Assembly (NCBI GenBank): GCA_034114085.1
Contig: JAXEWB010000049.1
Span: 71,945-135,944, forward strand
Reading direction: 5' to 3'
DNA length: 64,000 nucleotides
Origin: Spiro-02 sp034114085
GTDB lineage: Bacteria > Spirochaetota > Spirochaetia > Sphaerochaetales > Sphaerochaetaceae
Of this stretch, positions 8,322-17,080 are shown piece by piece. Every line of letters begins with the position of its first letter. Within the stretch, counting starts at the first letter, position 1. A program made the translations under genes and the position numbers. The notes below the pieces were generated by a model that had not been told where the DNA came from, did not search any database, and saw only the letters and a list, made by a program, of their open reading frames with translations.

Positions 8322-9665
8322 ATGACTAGAAAAAATGTCTTTATCATTCACACCCATGATAGTGGGCGCTTGCTGAGCCCTTATGGGGAAGCTGTTCCTA
8401 CGCCATTTTTACGTGTTTTTGCAGGAGAAGGTACTTTGTTTAGAAATTGTTTTTGTGGTTCTCCGACCTGCTCCCCTAGCCGAGCTTCAATGCTTACCGG
8501 AACGTATCCTCATCAAAATGGTATGCTTGGTTTGGCCCATAGAGGTTTTGCTCTTCATACGCCTAGAGCGCATATGGCTTCTTATTTCCGGAAAGAAGGT
8601 TTTCACACCGTATTATGCGGTATTCAGCATGAAGCTCATGATGCGCGAATGCTTGGATATGAAAGAATAGTAGGGCAACAAGGATATGATATGGGAAATC
8701 CTTATTCGGATATGACTATCTTTGATCATGATAATACAGATGCACTATGTGAATATCTTGTTGAATATAATGGAAGAAGACCCTTGTTTGTGTCTATGGG
8801 TTTCTATAATACACATAGGGTTTTTCCTATTGATGATGGGAGTGTCAACCCAGAATATATCGCACCTCCCAAATGTTTGTATGACTCAAAACGAAATCGT
8901 GAAGACATGGCAGGATTTCATCGCTCTGTGAAGATTGTGGATGATTGTTTTGGCCGACTTATAGCGATGCTTAAAAAATTAGGGTATTATAAAAATTCCA
9001 TCATTATTTTTACAACTGACCATGGGCCAGCTTTTCCTAGGATGAAGTGTACACTGTATGATGGAGGAATCGGCGTTGGTTTTATACTGTATTATCCTGA
9101 CAATCCTTCAAATGGTAAAGTCTATGATTCCATGATTTCTCACTTAGATTTGTTCCCGACTTTATGTGAATTGGAAGGAATTGAGCCTCCGACCGACTTG
9201 GAAGGAAAATCAATTCTGCCATTGTTGGAAAATAAGTATGGTCCTGTTCATGAAGAAATTTTTGCTGAAGTCAATTACCATGCATCGTATCAGCCAATGA
9301 GATGTATCAGAACGGAACGATATAAGTTCATTCGAAATTATTTAGATTATCGGAAACCTATTCTTTCCAATATTGATGAATGTGAAAGCAAAGCTTTTCT
9401 GATGGAAAATGGGTTAAGAAACAGGCTTTCCTCGTCAGAGGAGCTTTATGATTTGTATTTTGATCCTGCTGAACAAAATAATCTCTTCGGGAAGACGAAT
9501 TACAAAGATGTCCAGAAACACTTGGAAGAACGGCTTGATGCATGGATGGTCATTACAAATGATCCCCTGCTCAACGCTCCTATTATACCTAAACCGGTAG
9601 GTGCGCTCATAAACAAGATTACCTGTGAAGATCCAGGTCTTCCTGATTGGGAGAATGAGTTATGA
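8322..9665 (+). CDS. Sulfatase, Cys-type (2 of 3)
   Basis: This 447-residue sulfatase carries C50-S-P-S-R54 followed by ASMLTG, the site of formylglycine formation. FTTDHGPAF near residues 229-237 supplies the second metal-site signature. The N-terminus (MTRKNVFIIHTHDSGR) starts directly with the first core strand, so there is no room for a signal peptide and a cytoplasmic location is inferred. An AGAGG sequence lies about 10 bases before the ATG. It is the third enzyme gene of the operon and overlaps the next sulfatase by ATGA. It differs enough from the other two to suggest a different linkage or sulfate position. Confidence 0.92.
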   Translation: MTRKNVFIIHTHDSGRLLSPYGEAVPTPFLRVFAGEGTLFRNCFCGSPTCSPSRASMLTGTYPHQNGMLGLAHRGFALHTPRAHMASYFRKEGFHTVLCGIQHEAHDARMLGYERIVGQQGYDMGNPYSDMTIFDHDNTDALCEYLVEYNGRRPLFVSMGFYNTHRVFPIDDGSVNPEYIAPPKCLYDSKRNREDMAGFHRSVKIVDDCFGRLIAMLKKLGYYKNSIIIFTTDHGPAFPRMKCTLYDGGIGVGFILYYPDNPSNGKVYDSMISHLDLFPTLCELEGIEPPTDLEGKSILPLLENKYGPVHEEIFAEVNYHASYQPMRCIRTERYKFIRNYLDYRKPILSNIDECESKAFLMENGLRNRLSSSEELYDLYFDPAEQNNLFGKTNYKDVQKHLEERLDAWMVITNDPLLNAPIIPKPVGALINKITCEDPGLPDWENEL

Positions 9666-11116
9666 AGAACAATGTACTGGTAATTTTCGTTGATGAACTT
9701 CGTACTGACGCTTTGTCAATGTATGGAAATAAGCAGGTTTTGACACCGGAGCTTGATAAACTGTCATCAGGCGGTACAGTGTATTCCAATCATTTCTGTT
9801 CTTGTCCGATTTGTACGCCTTCTCGTTTTTCAATGTTGAGCGGTTTATATGCTACTGAGCATTCTGTTTGGGAGAATAAAGGAACTTTGAAAGAGGTAAT
9901 AGATACTTATCCAAAAATCATGAGACGGAATGGATACAAAACCGTTGCGATTGGGAAAATGCATTCTTCGCCGACGTATTTGGATGTTGGCTTTGATAAG
10001 ATGCTTCTTAGTGAGCAGGATGGTGATGGTCGTTTTGAAGATGATTATCATGAATTTCTCTACGAGCATTGCCGGGCGGATACGACAGATATCATTGATC
10101 AACGGGCAGAATATCGGATGCTGGCGGGAGGTGAGTATTATACTTCTTTTGGTTGTCGGGTTAGTAATCTTGAAGAACCCTATCATTCAACATCTTGGGT
10201 TACTTCTAATGTCATAAAAGAATTACAGCAATGGACGGGTGAAGGAAACTTCTTGTTTGCAAGTTACATAAAGCCTCACCATCCCTTTGATCCCATAGAA
10301 AGATTTGTAGATCTATATGCTGGGCGAAGAATGGAAATATTGCCTGGATATACATCAGAGGTTCCTAAGTTTGACTACCAATATGACAAGGGCTATTTTG
10401 ACAATGCTACCTTATCTGAAGATATACTTCAGAGAATGACTTTATACTATTATGCCAATATCTCTCATATTGATGAAGGAATCAGTGAGATGATATATAT
10501 TCTGAAACAAAAAGGACTATATGACAATACACTGATTATTTTTACTTCCGATCATGGGGACTATATGGGGTTTCATCATATGGCGTTGAAACAGAATCAT
10601 ATGTATGATCCATTGATGCGAATACCGCTGATAATAAAACGGCCCGGACAAACGGAGTCGTCTTGTGTTATGGAGTTCTCTGATAATACACAACTTGCTC
10701 ATGCGATTCTTTCAGAAATCGGTTTAGAAGATGGCCTAAGGATGAATCATACAGATTTAGATGCGAAACGGGAATATCTGTATGGCATGTATAAGCATCG
10801 TTTGGGCGATAGTGAAGAGAATGCGTACATGGTAAGATCTGAACGTTATAAATTATTGGTAACTGGGAACGTCGATAACTATCAACTGTATGATTTGTTC
10901 GAAGATCCATATGAACTCATGGACGTCTCAAAAAAGCAAGAGTTTGCGGACATCCTTAATAAGTTGTTTGCCCATCTTTTTAATCAATTATGTTTTTCGA
11001 ATCCACCAATGAATTACTATAATCCTAAAGCTGCCATTATTTCAAAAAGTAGAGAAGCCATCGCACAGCAATCTGAAAAACTAGGAAAGTACTTTGCTAG
11101 TTCCTGCGGACTATAA
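9662..11116 (+). CDS. Sulfatase, Cys-type (3 of 3)
   Basis: This 484-residue sulfatase has the metal-binding VDELR at residues 10-14, the formylglycine motif C51-T-P-S-R55 followed by FSMLSG, and FTSDHGDYMGFHH near 295-307. Like its two neighbours it starts at the first core strand and has no export signal. It is the last gene of the operon. The 271 bases after it, before the tRNA-Phe gene, hold no gene and no clear terminator on this strand. Three desulfating enzymes beside one importer point to a multiply sulfated glycan fragment as substrate. Confidence 0.92.
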   Translation: MKNNVLVIFVDELRTDALSMYGNKQVLTPELDKLSSGGTVYSNHFCSCPICTPSRFSMLSGLYATEHSVWENKGTLKEVIDTYPKIMRRNGYKTVAIGKMHSSPTYLDVGFDKMLLSEQDGDGRFEDDYHEFLYEHCRADTTDIIDQRAEYRMLAGGEYYTSFGCRVSNLEEPYHSTSWVTSNVIKELQQWTGEGNFLFASYIKPHHPFDPIERFVDLYAGRRMEILPGYTSEVPKFDYQYDKGYFDNATLSEDILQRMTLYYYANISHIDEGISEMIYILKQKGLYDNTLIIFTSDHGDYMGFHHMALKQNHMYDPLMRIPLIIKRPGQTESSCVMEFSDNTQLAHAILSEIGLEDGLRMNHTDLDAKREYLYGMYKHRLGDSEENAYMVRSERYKLLVTGNVDNYQLYDLFEDPYELMDVSKKQEFADILNKLFAHLFNQLCFSNPPMNYYNPKAAIISKSREAIAQQSEKLGKYFASSCGL

Positions 11117-11356
11117 GGTGTTTTTATGGTTAGGAAATTGTATTATATATGAGCTTGTGAATTAGGTGTATCTATGAGTGCATAAACCTGTCCAGAATTG
11201 ATGATAGCCTCTATTCTGAAAACTCCTTGTATATCGTTGTCTTATGGAATACTTCCTTCATTTCGGTTTTTATATGTTCGGATTAAATTGAGAAGACTGC
11301 GAACTTTGCAACCCGACTGGACGACCAAATGAAGGTCGCAGAACGCAAGATACAAA

Positions 11357-11382
11357 AAGACTCCTGATTTCTCAGGAGTCTT
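11357..11382 (-). terminator. Rho-independent terminator of tRNA-Phe
   Basis: An 11-bp inverted repeat (AAGACTCCTGA at 11357-11367, its complement at 11372-11382) with a 4-base loop is followed on the minus strand by TTTTTGT. It begins 5 bases after the tRNA 3' end. Confidence 0.75.
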
Positions 11383-11387
11383 GCTGT

Positions 11388-11460
11388 TGCCGCCTCCAGG
11401 AATCGAACCAGGGACACAAGGATTTTCAGTCCTTTGCTCTACCTACTGAGCTAAAGCGGC
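11388..11460 (-). tRNA. tRNA-Phe (GAA)
   Basis: The minus strand folds as a 73-base tRNA: acceptor GCCGCTT paired with AGGCGGC, D-arm TAGCTCAGTAGGTAGAGC, anticodon loop CTGAAAA with anticodon GAA, T-loop GGTTCGATTCC and discriminator A. The CCA end is not encoded. A promoter lies upstream and a terminator directly downstream. Confidence 0.97.
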
Positions 11461-11472
11461 GCAACGGGTAAC

Positions 11473-11502
11473 TATATACCCCAGAACTCTTGTACTTGTC
11501 AA
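11473..11502 (-). promoter_or_regulatory. Promoter of tRNA-Phe
   Basis: On the minus strand a perfect TTGACA (11502-11497) is followed after 18 bases by TATATA (11478-11473), 12 bases before the tRNA 5' end. Confidence 0.55.
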
Positions 11503-12079
11503 CAAGTAAACGGAATTTTGTCGATGGAAATCCCGAAAAGGTGCGGGAAGCCTCGTTCTGATGGGTAGTGCCGAAGGACTTGACCTGAGCTTCACCATCT
11601 ACGGTATTCATCGTTAATGACATGTTGAGTCTTGAAATATATCGGAGGAAGCGCGAGTGTGCATCAATACAGGAAATGCCGTCGCTATAAAGATATAGTG
11701 GTTCCATTATGTTGCAGGCTGATTGAAGTGAAGAAAGGCGGGAGCAAGGCTGTTGGCTCAGGAGGCAGGAGGGGCGAATCCCCTATTTCATGGGTGTGGA
11801 TCCGGAATCTCATGGATATGACATGCGTTTTGTGGGAACTGCTGTTGTCGCGCCCGAGTTAAACAAAGGGCCATCCCTGCTACTGGGGGCGCCGAGGTAC
11901 TGCTTGGCCGCTGATATCGCCCATATCGCTGGGGTGCCGCTCAGGTCACCGGCATCGCTCATGTGCCGCTCCGAAGCCTCGTCGTCCGTTTCCCTCAAAA
12001 GGAAAAAACGACTTGGCGTTTTGCTCTCCCTTGCCGAGTCTCCGACCACGTGGTATGGTACAGACAGGAGGTCGTCGTT
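11503..12079. other. Gene-poor stretch before the DprA-like gene
   Basis: I see no supported gene, RNA or repeat here. Open frames on both strands lack ribosome sites at sensible distances and family-like sequence. Base composition rises toward the GC-richer level of the genes to the right, so a compositional boundary lies about here. Confidence 0.4.
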
Positions 12080-13081
12080 ATGTCCCGGGATATGAGCCGG
12101 TATCATGAAGCCATGAACTATGAGACTCTGATCCACGCCTCCAGGCGCGGCGACCAGGCGGTAGGGCCGATATTTGACGCCCTCGCGAAGCAGATTGATG
12201 TCACTGAACCTTTGCCGGTACATCTTGGCTTCTATGCGCAGTCCTACGGTCTTCCTGACTACGTGGTCAGTGAATCATATTATCAAGTCAGGGCCTGCTT
12301 TGAGCGCATGGAGCCGCAGGACATCATTATAGGACGAAATGATTCCATTTGGCCGTCGCGAATCAATGATTTTCCCCAGATGCCGCGGTATCTTTACCTG
12401 AGGGGGGATGTTTCTCTGTTGGATAAACCGTCTGTATCTGTCATAGGCACGAGATCCCCTTCCTCGCAGGGAAAGCAATATGCGGCCGATACCGCCGCCG
12501 AGCTTGGGGGGAAGGGGTATGTCGTGGCGTCGGGTTTGGCTCTTGGAATCGACGGCGTCGCCCACCTGTCCGCCTTGAAGAACGACGCTCCGACTATGGC
12601 GGTCATCGGAACTCCATTGTATCAGACCTATCCCCCTGTTCATGCACCCCTTCAGAAGCTGATCGGACAGCACGGACTTGTAGTCAGCCGCTTTTCTCCC
12701 GCCGCTGACATGCAGAAATGGTTCTTCCTGCTGCGCAACCGCTTGATGAGCGCACTTTCCCTCGGCTCGGCCGTAATTGAGGATAGGGATGGCGGCGGAG
12801 CGGTCAGACAGGCGGGATTTGCGCTGGAGCAAAAGAAATACCTGTTCATATACCAGCATGTGCTGGACAACAGGGCGTGGCTCTGGCCACGTCAGCTGGC
12901 GGACAAGCCGAGAGTGTTTATCGTAAAGAAGCCCGCCGACATCCCCCGCCAGCTGGGGCGGGCACAAGAATTAGTCGATCAGGTCAAGGGCTTGCCGCCG
13001 ACCTCCCTCAGGGGTGCCAAAGCGTCCAGGGCAAAGAAGGAGACCTCCCCGGACGTCATCCAGCTTGATCTGTTTTCCTGA
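12080..13081 (+). CDS. DprA/Smf-like DNA-processing protein, divergent
   Basis: This 333-residue protein resembles DprA, which loads RecA on incoming single-stranded DNA. The Rossmann-like core is clear: RYLYLRGDVSLL, SVIGTRSPSSQG, VVASGLALGIDGVAH, MAVIGTPLYQTYPP, then FLLRNRLMSALSLGSAVIEDRDGGGAVRQAGFALEQ, which matches the DprA pattern of an RNR motif and a later acidic-glycine patch. It departs from typical DprA in details such as SRFSPAADMQKW in place of the usual SExPxG, so it may belong to the wider DprA/LOG-like group. The start at 12080 has GGAGG 8 bases ahead; the longer frame upstream has none. Confidence 0.75.
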   Translation: MSRDMSRYHEAMNYETLIHASRRGDQAVGPIFDALAKQIDVTEPLPVHLGFYAQSYGLPDYVVSESYYQVRACFERMEPQDIIIGRNDSIWPSRINDFPQMPRYLYLRGDVSLLDKPSVSVIGTRSPSSQGKQYAADTAAELGGKGYVVASGLALGIDGVAHLSALKNDAPTMAVIGTPLYQTYPPVHAPLQKLIGQHGLVVSRFSPAADMQKWFFLLRNRLMSALSLGSAVIEDRDGGGAVRQAGFALEQKKYLFIYQHVLDNRAWLWPRQLADKPRVFIVKKPADIPRQLGRAQELVDQVKGLPPTSLRGAKASRAKKETSPDVIQLDLFS

Positions 13082-13183
13082 TTTTTCAGTAAAAACGGCA
13101 AAGGCTTTTATGGATGCTCGGCAACGATGGTGACCGGGTAGTGGTAAATAGGATTCTCATGGCCCAATAACCCCGTCATCTTC

Positions 13184-13212
13184 TTGACATGAACGATGGT
13201 CGTGCTTACTAT
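13184..13212 (+). promoter_or_regulatory. Promoter of alaS, very close to the start codon
   Basis: TTGACA (13184-13189) and TACTAT (13207-13212) are 17 bases apart. The -10 box ends 10 bases before the ATG at 13223, so the expected start of transcription leaves a leader of only a few bases. This promoter overlaps an alternative upstream start (13196), which argues against that start. Confidence 0.5.
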
Positions 13213-13222
13213 CGATATCATT

Positions 13223-15016
13223 ATGAATAAACTCACCGCAAACGAATTACGTCAGAAATACATTGATTTCTTCGTGTCGAAGGGGCACGTGCAGATCAGC
13301 GGAGCATCGCTGATTCCTGAGAACGACCCGACCGTCCTGTTCACCACGGCGGGTATGCACCCGCTTGTGCCGTACATCCTTGGCGCCGAACATCCCGCCG
13401 GCAAGCGTCTGGTGGACTACCAGAAATGTATCCGCACCGGCGACATCGACTCCGTGGGCGACCCGCACCATCTCACCTTTTTCGAAATGCTCGGCAACTG
13501 GTCATTGGGCGACTATTTCAAGAAAGAGGCGATCAACTTCAGCTTTGAGTTCTTGACCAAGGTGCTTGGGCTTGATGTAAGTAAATTGTCCGTCACCGTG
13601 TTCGAGGGTGATGATGAAGTCCCCCGCGATTCGGAGGCGGCCGCGACATGGAAAGGGCTCGGCATTCCCGAAGAACGCATCTACTTCATGCCCCGCGAAG
13701 ACAACTGGTGGGGGCCGGCCGGCGAAACCGGTCCTTGCGGTCCCGACAGCGAGATGTTCATCGATACCGGCCGTCCCGCCTGCGGTCCTGACTGCAAGCC
13801 TGGATGCAAGTGCGGCAAGTACTTTGAAATATGGAACGATGTCTTCATGGGCTACAAGAAGACCGCCGACGGAGCCTATGTCCCGATGGACCGCAGATGC
13901 GTTGATACCGGCATGGGCATCGAGCGCACCATCGCCATCCTACAGGGGAAAAAATCCGTTTATGAGACCGAGGTGTTCCAGCCGATCATCGAGGGCGTCA
14001 AGAAGCTCTGCGGCGTAACATATGGCGAGGACGAGGACAAGGACATTTCGATCCGCATCATCTCCGACCATGTCCGCACCAGCGTATTCATCCTTGGCGA
14101 CCAGAAAGGGGTCGCTCCGTCCAACGTGGGGCAGGGCTATATCCTCCGCCGCCTGATCCGCCGCGCCGTCCGTCATGGACGCAAGCTTGGCATCGAGGGT
14201 AAGTTCCTGGGCGAGCTGGCGTTGATCGTACTTGACCTGTATGGGGCTCCGTATCCAGAACTGCTTGAGCACAAGGCGTTCATCCTCGACGAGCTTGCCG
14301 CGGAAGAGGCCAAGTTCTCCGAAACGCTCCAGAAGGGCGAGCGGGAATTCGAGAAAATGCTGCCGAATCTGATGAAGGGCAGTTCCCGCGTTATCAACGG
14401 ACGGATCGCCTTCAAGCTGTACGATACCTACGGGTTCCCCATCGAGCTGACCAAGGAACTTGCCGCGGAGCATGGCTTTACGGTTGACGAAGAAGGGTTT
14501 TTGGCGGCGTTCCAGAAGCATCAGGAGACCAGTCGCGCCGGAGCCGAGCAACAGTTCAAGGGCGGTTTGGCCGATCACAGCGAATTGACGACCGCGCTGC
14601 ATACCGCCACACATATGCTGCATAAGGCGCTTCGTACCGTCCTTGGCGAGCATGTCGGGCAGAAAGGGTCCAACATCACCACTGAACGTCTGCGTTTTGA
14701 CTTCACCCATCCCATGCCCATGACTCCCGAAGAAATCCAGCGGGTGGAGGATATGGTGAACGAAGAGATCCAAAGGGATTTGCCGGTCACTTGCGAGACT
14801 ATGACGTTGGAAGAAGCCCGCGACCAGGGCGCGATCGCATTTTTTGACAGCAAATACGGCGAGCAGGTCAAGGTATATTCAATAGGCGACTTCTCGAAGG
14901 AAGTCTGCGGAGGGCCGCATGTGACCCATACCGGCGATATGGGTCATTTCCATATCCTGAAGGAACAGTCTTCGTCGGCTGGTGTTCGCCGCATCAAGGC
15001 CGTTCTGGAAAAATAG
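13223..15016 (+). CDS. alaS: Alanyl-tRNA synthetase, short form
   Basis: This enzyme charges tRNA-Ala. It has 597 residues against about 875 in E. coli. The catalytic domain begins ELRQKYIDFFVSKGH and contains motif-2/3 sequence (LTFFEMLGNWSLGDYFKKEA, DTGMGIERT). The editing domain is kept: HTATH near residue 460 and CGGPH near 564 carry the zinc and hydrolysis ligands that clear Ser- and Gly-tRNA. The chain ends right after the editing domain, so the C-Ala/DHHA1 domain is missing. The frame ends in a clean stop; short AlaRS of this kind is known in Borrelia and Treponema. No Shine-Dalgarno sequence precedes the ATG. Confidence 0.95.
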   Translation: MNKLTANELRQKYIDFFVSKGHVQISGASLIPENDPTVLFTTAGMHPLVPYILGAEHPAGKRLVDYQKCIRTGDIDSVGDPHHLTFFEMLGNWSLGDYFKKEAINFSFEFLTKVLGLDVSKLSVTVFEGDDEVPRDSEAAATWKGLGIPEERIYFMPREDNWWGPAGETGPCGPDSEMFIDTGRPACGPDCKPGCKCGKYFEIWNDVFMGYKKTADGAYVPMDRRCVDTGMGIERTIAILQGKKSVYETEVFQPIIEGVKKLCGVTYGEDEDKDISIRIISDHVRTSVFILGDQKGVAPSNVGQGYILRRLIRRAVRHGRKLGIEGKFLGELALIVLDLYGAPYPELLEHKAFILDELAAEEAKFSETLQKGEREFEKMLPNLMKGSSRVINGRIAFKLYDTYGFPIELTKELAAEHGFTVDEEGFLAAFQKHQETSRAGAEQQFKGGLADHSELTTALHTATHMLHKALRTVLGEHVGQKGSNITTERLRFDFTHPMPMTPEEIQRVEDMVNEEIQRDLPVTCETMTLEEARDQGAIAFFDSKYGEQVKVYSIGDFSKEVCGGPHVTHTGDMGHFHILKEQSSSAGVRRIKAVLEK

Positions 15017-15039
15017 TCGTTGTCTGGAATGACAATCAA

Positions 15040-15083
15040 GAGGCTGTCGCACAAGTATCCTGCTGTGTGCGGCGGCCTCGTTT
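15040..15083 (+). terminator. Probable terminator of alaS
   Basis: An imperfect hairpin (GAGGCTGTCGCACA at 15040-15053 against TGTGTGCGGCGGCCTC) is followed by GTTTC. It starts 24 bases after the alaS stop. The stem has an internal bulge and the T-run is short. Confidence 0.4.
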
Positions 15084-15291
15084 CATACTAGGGGGCGTGT
15101 ACTTGCGCGTTCGCTTGTTTTCCTATATGTTGAAATCATGTCGTACGCTCCGATTTAAAATGATGAAATAGTCCCGCTCTACCATCTATGCATCGCATAG
15201 GTCATCATGTTATGTGGGGTGATCGCGCAGGGGTGTAAGTCCGTTCATTCACAGTCCTGAGCATTTTTCCCGATTGTTTCGGAGCAGTCAT

Positions 15292-16512
15292 ATGAATAGT
15301 GAAATTGTCTCGTGCGCGACGTCGGCCTCACGTCGGGCGCGTGGTTGCATGTATGCGTCGTCGTTGTTGCAGGGGATGGTCTTTTTCGGACCAATCGCGA
15401 CGTTGTACCGACAGGCGAGGGGTATTTCGATTGTCCAGTTGTCGGTCATTGAGGCTGTTTGTCTGATTTTGGCGATAGCTTTGGAAATTCCATGGGGGAT
15501 TATCGCCGACAGGATCGGTTACAAGCGGACGCTTGTCGTTTGCGCCCTGCTGGGAGTGACATCGAAGGTAATCTTCTGGCAGGCCCATTCATTCGGGATG
15601 TTTCTTACAGAACGTATCGTCTTGGCCGTGGTCATGGCCGGTACGAGCGGTGTAGATGTCGCATATCTGTCGGCCTTTGTCCCCGATTCCGAAAGACAGA
15701 AGGTATTCGGCAGGTACGAAGCCTGCGGCATGGTCGGTCTGATGGCGGCGTCGATCATCTTTTCCGTCTATGTGAAAGACCGGTACGATTTGTCCGCGTT
15801 CCTGACGGTACTTTCCTATGCCGGGGCTTTGTTCTGCATCCTGCTGGCTCCAAGGGAAGATGCGCCAGCCAAGACGAAAAGTGCGGAAAGGCCTTTGCCG
15901 ACGACACCCCCTAAGATCGGATTTGGCGAGGTCGTGGCGGCGTTGTCGCGGTCGAGGGCGTTCCTGCCCGTTCTGTTGTCCTCCGTCTTGCTGGCGGGTG
16001 TGAACCAGACCGTCACGGTGTTCATCGTCCAGTTGCGATATGTCCAGATAGGGATGTCCGCCCGGCTGATGGGCGTAGCCTATATCCTGCTGACGTTGAG
16101 TGCGATGTCTGGAGCCTGGTTGTCGCATTGCGGTTGCAAGCTGTTGGGGGAGCGGGGGGCGCAGCTCGGTACGTCCATCGTCGCGTTGTGCAGTTGCCTG
16201 CTGTTGGCGAGCAGTTGTGCATCGCCGCTGGCGGTAATCGCCGCGGTATGCTTGCTGAGGTTGTCCGCTTCCATGCAGGTTCCGCTTCGGATGGAGATGG
16301 AGAGCCGGTTCTCTCCTGCGGATATCCGGGCGACCATGCTGAGCTGCTATGCGATAATTCTTGATTGCGCTGAAATCGGAACCAGCCTGGTCTTTGGTTC
16401 GCTGGCCGATATCCAGGTGCGATACGCATTGTCCGCTGGAGCGGTATGCTGCGTAATTTCCGTTCTATGCGTATTACTGGTTTCGAAGCGAAGCTGGATA
16501 TGGCGAAAATAG
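15292..16512 (+). CDS. MFS transporter
   Basis: This 406-residue protein is a major facilitator carrier with about 12 hydrophobic segments. The loop between helices 2 and 3 reads GIIADRIGYKRTLV, a form of the family signature G-x-L/I-x-D-R-x-G-x-K/R. An N-terminal tail of about 20 polar residues precedes the first helix. The start at 15292 has GGAG 7 bases ahead; the TTG six codons upstream would come before that site. It stands alone between alaS and a small gene. The substrate cannot be inferred; drug or metabolite export is typical. Confidence 0.85.
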   Translation: MNSEIVSCATSASRRARGCMYASSLLQGMVFFGPIATLYRQARGISIVQLSVIEAVCLILAIALEIPWGIIADRIGYKRTLVVCALLGVTSKVIFWQAHSFGMFLTERIVLAVVMAGTSGVDVAYLSAFVPDSERQKVFGRYEACGMVGLMAASIIFSVYVKDRYDLSAFLTVLSYAGALFCILLAPREDAPAKTKSAERPLPTTPPKIGFGEVVAALSRSRAFLPVLLSSVLLAGVNQTVTVFIVQLRYVQIGMSARLMGVAYILLTLSAMSGAWLSHCGCKLLGERGAQLGTSIVALCSCLLLASSCASPLAVIAAVCLLRLSASMQVPLRMEMESRFSPADIRATMLSCYAIILDCAEIGTSLVFGSLADIQVRYALSAGAVCCVISVLCVLLVSKRSWIWRK

Positions 16513-16684
16513 GTGTGGCAAACCATGCCCGTCATAGATGCTTTCTTGCCTGACGTTTTTATAGAGGAAAGTATTGGTAAATTTTTCTGTATGATGTATG
16601 TAGTCTTTTCGTAGGTACGAGTAACCAATGGACGACTTTTCAGGGAAAATAGCATTCTTTTGGATGAGGGTGAGATATTGCAAA

Positions 16685-16714
16685 TTGACAAGTTGAGATT
16701 TCCCGTTTGATACT
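16685..16714 (+). promoter_or_regulatory. Candidate promoter of the small gene at 16789
   Basis: A perfect TTGACA (16685-16690) is followed after 18 bases by GATACT (16709-16714), a 4/6 match. It lies 75 bases before the chosen TTG start. Confidence 0.4.
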
Positions 16715-16788
16715 ATAAAGATAAAACGATACGCTGAGCATCTGAAGTCTTGCATAAATTTTTCATCAGCCGAGAAGGGGGAAAGCTC

Positions 16789-17022
16789 TTGGATAATATC
16801 GATGAAGGCAAAAGTCGGCCCGGACGTAAAATCGCTGCGGAAAGGCGTCGTATCGCGCGGGCGGTTCTCAGGGAGTTCTACAAGTCCCCTGAATTTGAAA
16901 AACTGCCCGGAACGATACAACTGGCAATGAAGGAGATCTGCCCTGTACGGGACAGCCATCCGTCCAAGGAAGATTACCCCCCCCCCCTCGATTTAGATAA
17001 TTTTTTTCTTAATAAGAAATAA
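16789..17022 (+). CDS. Small charged protein, function unknown
   Basis: The frame encodes 77 residues from a TTG start at 16789 with GGGGGAAAG just ahead. The N-terminal half is strongly basic (GRKIAAERRRIARAVLREFYKS) and probably helical; the middle part LPGTIQLAMKEICPVRD is less charged; the tail is acidic and proline-containing. I recognise no family. A possible promoter upstream, a ribosome site and well-mixed sequence make it more likely a real gene than a chance frame. The longer frame starting at 16750 has no ribosome site. It converges with rlmN. Confidence 0.5.
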   Translation: MDNIDEGKSRPGRKIAAERRRIARAVLREFYKSPEFEKLPGTIQLAMKEICPVRDSHPSKEDYPPPLDLDNFFLNKK

Positions 17023-17034
17023 TTTGATTCAGAT

Positions 17035-17080
17035 AAAAAGGGGGGATAATCCGATTGTCCGCTGTTTGTATTATTTCCCC
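17035..17080 (-). terminator. Terminator overlapping the end of rlmN
   Basis: On the minus strand GGGGAAATAAT (17080-17070) pairs with ATTATCCCC (17050-17042) and is followed by CCTTTTTAT. The stop codon of rlmN lies inside the left arm. The loop is long (19 bases), so the call is moderate. Confidence 0.5.

Noticed and set aside
6523..11116. Reading the sulfatases as phosphodiesterases or phosphonate hydrolases of the same superfamily
   Set aside because: All three have the C-x-P-x-R formylglycine motif with the LTG/LSG tail in the sulfatase position; a hydrolase of another ester remains possible but less likely.
11426..11707. 93-codon open frame on the minus strand
   Set aside because: It overlaps the tRNA-Phe gene and its promoter.
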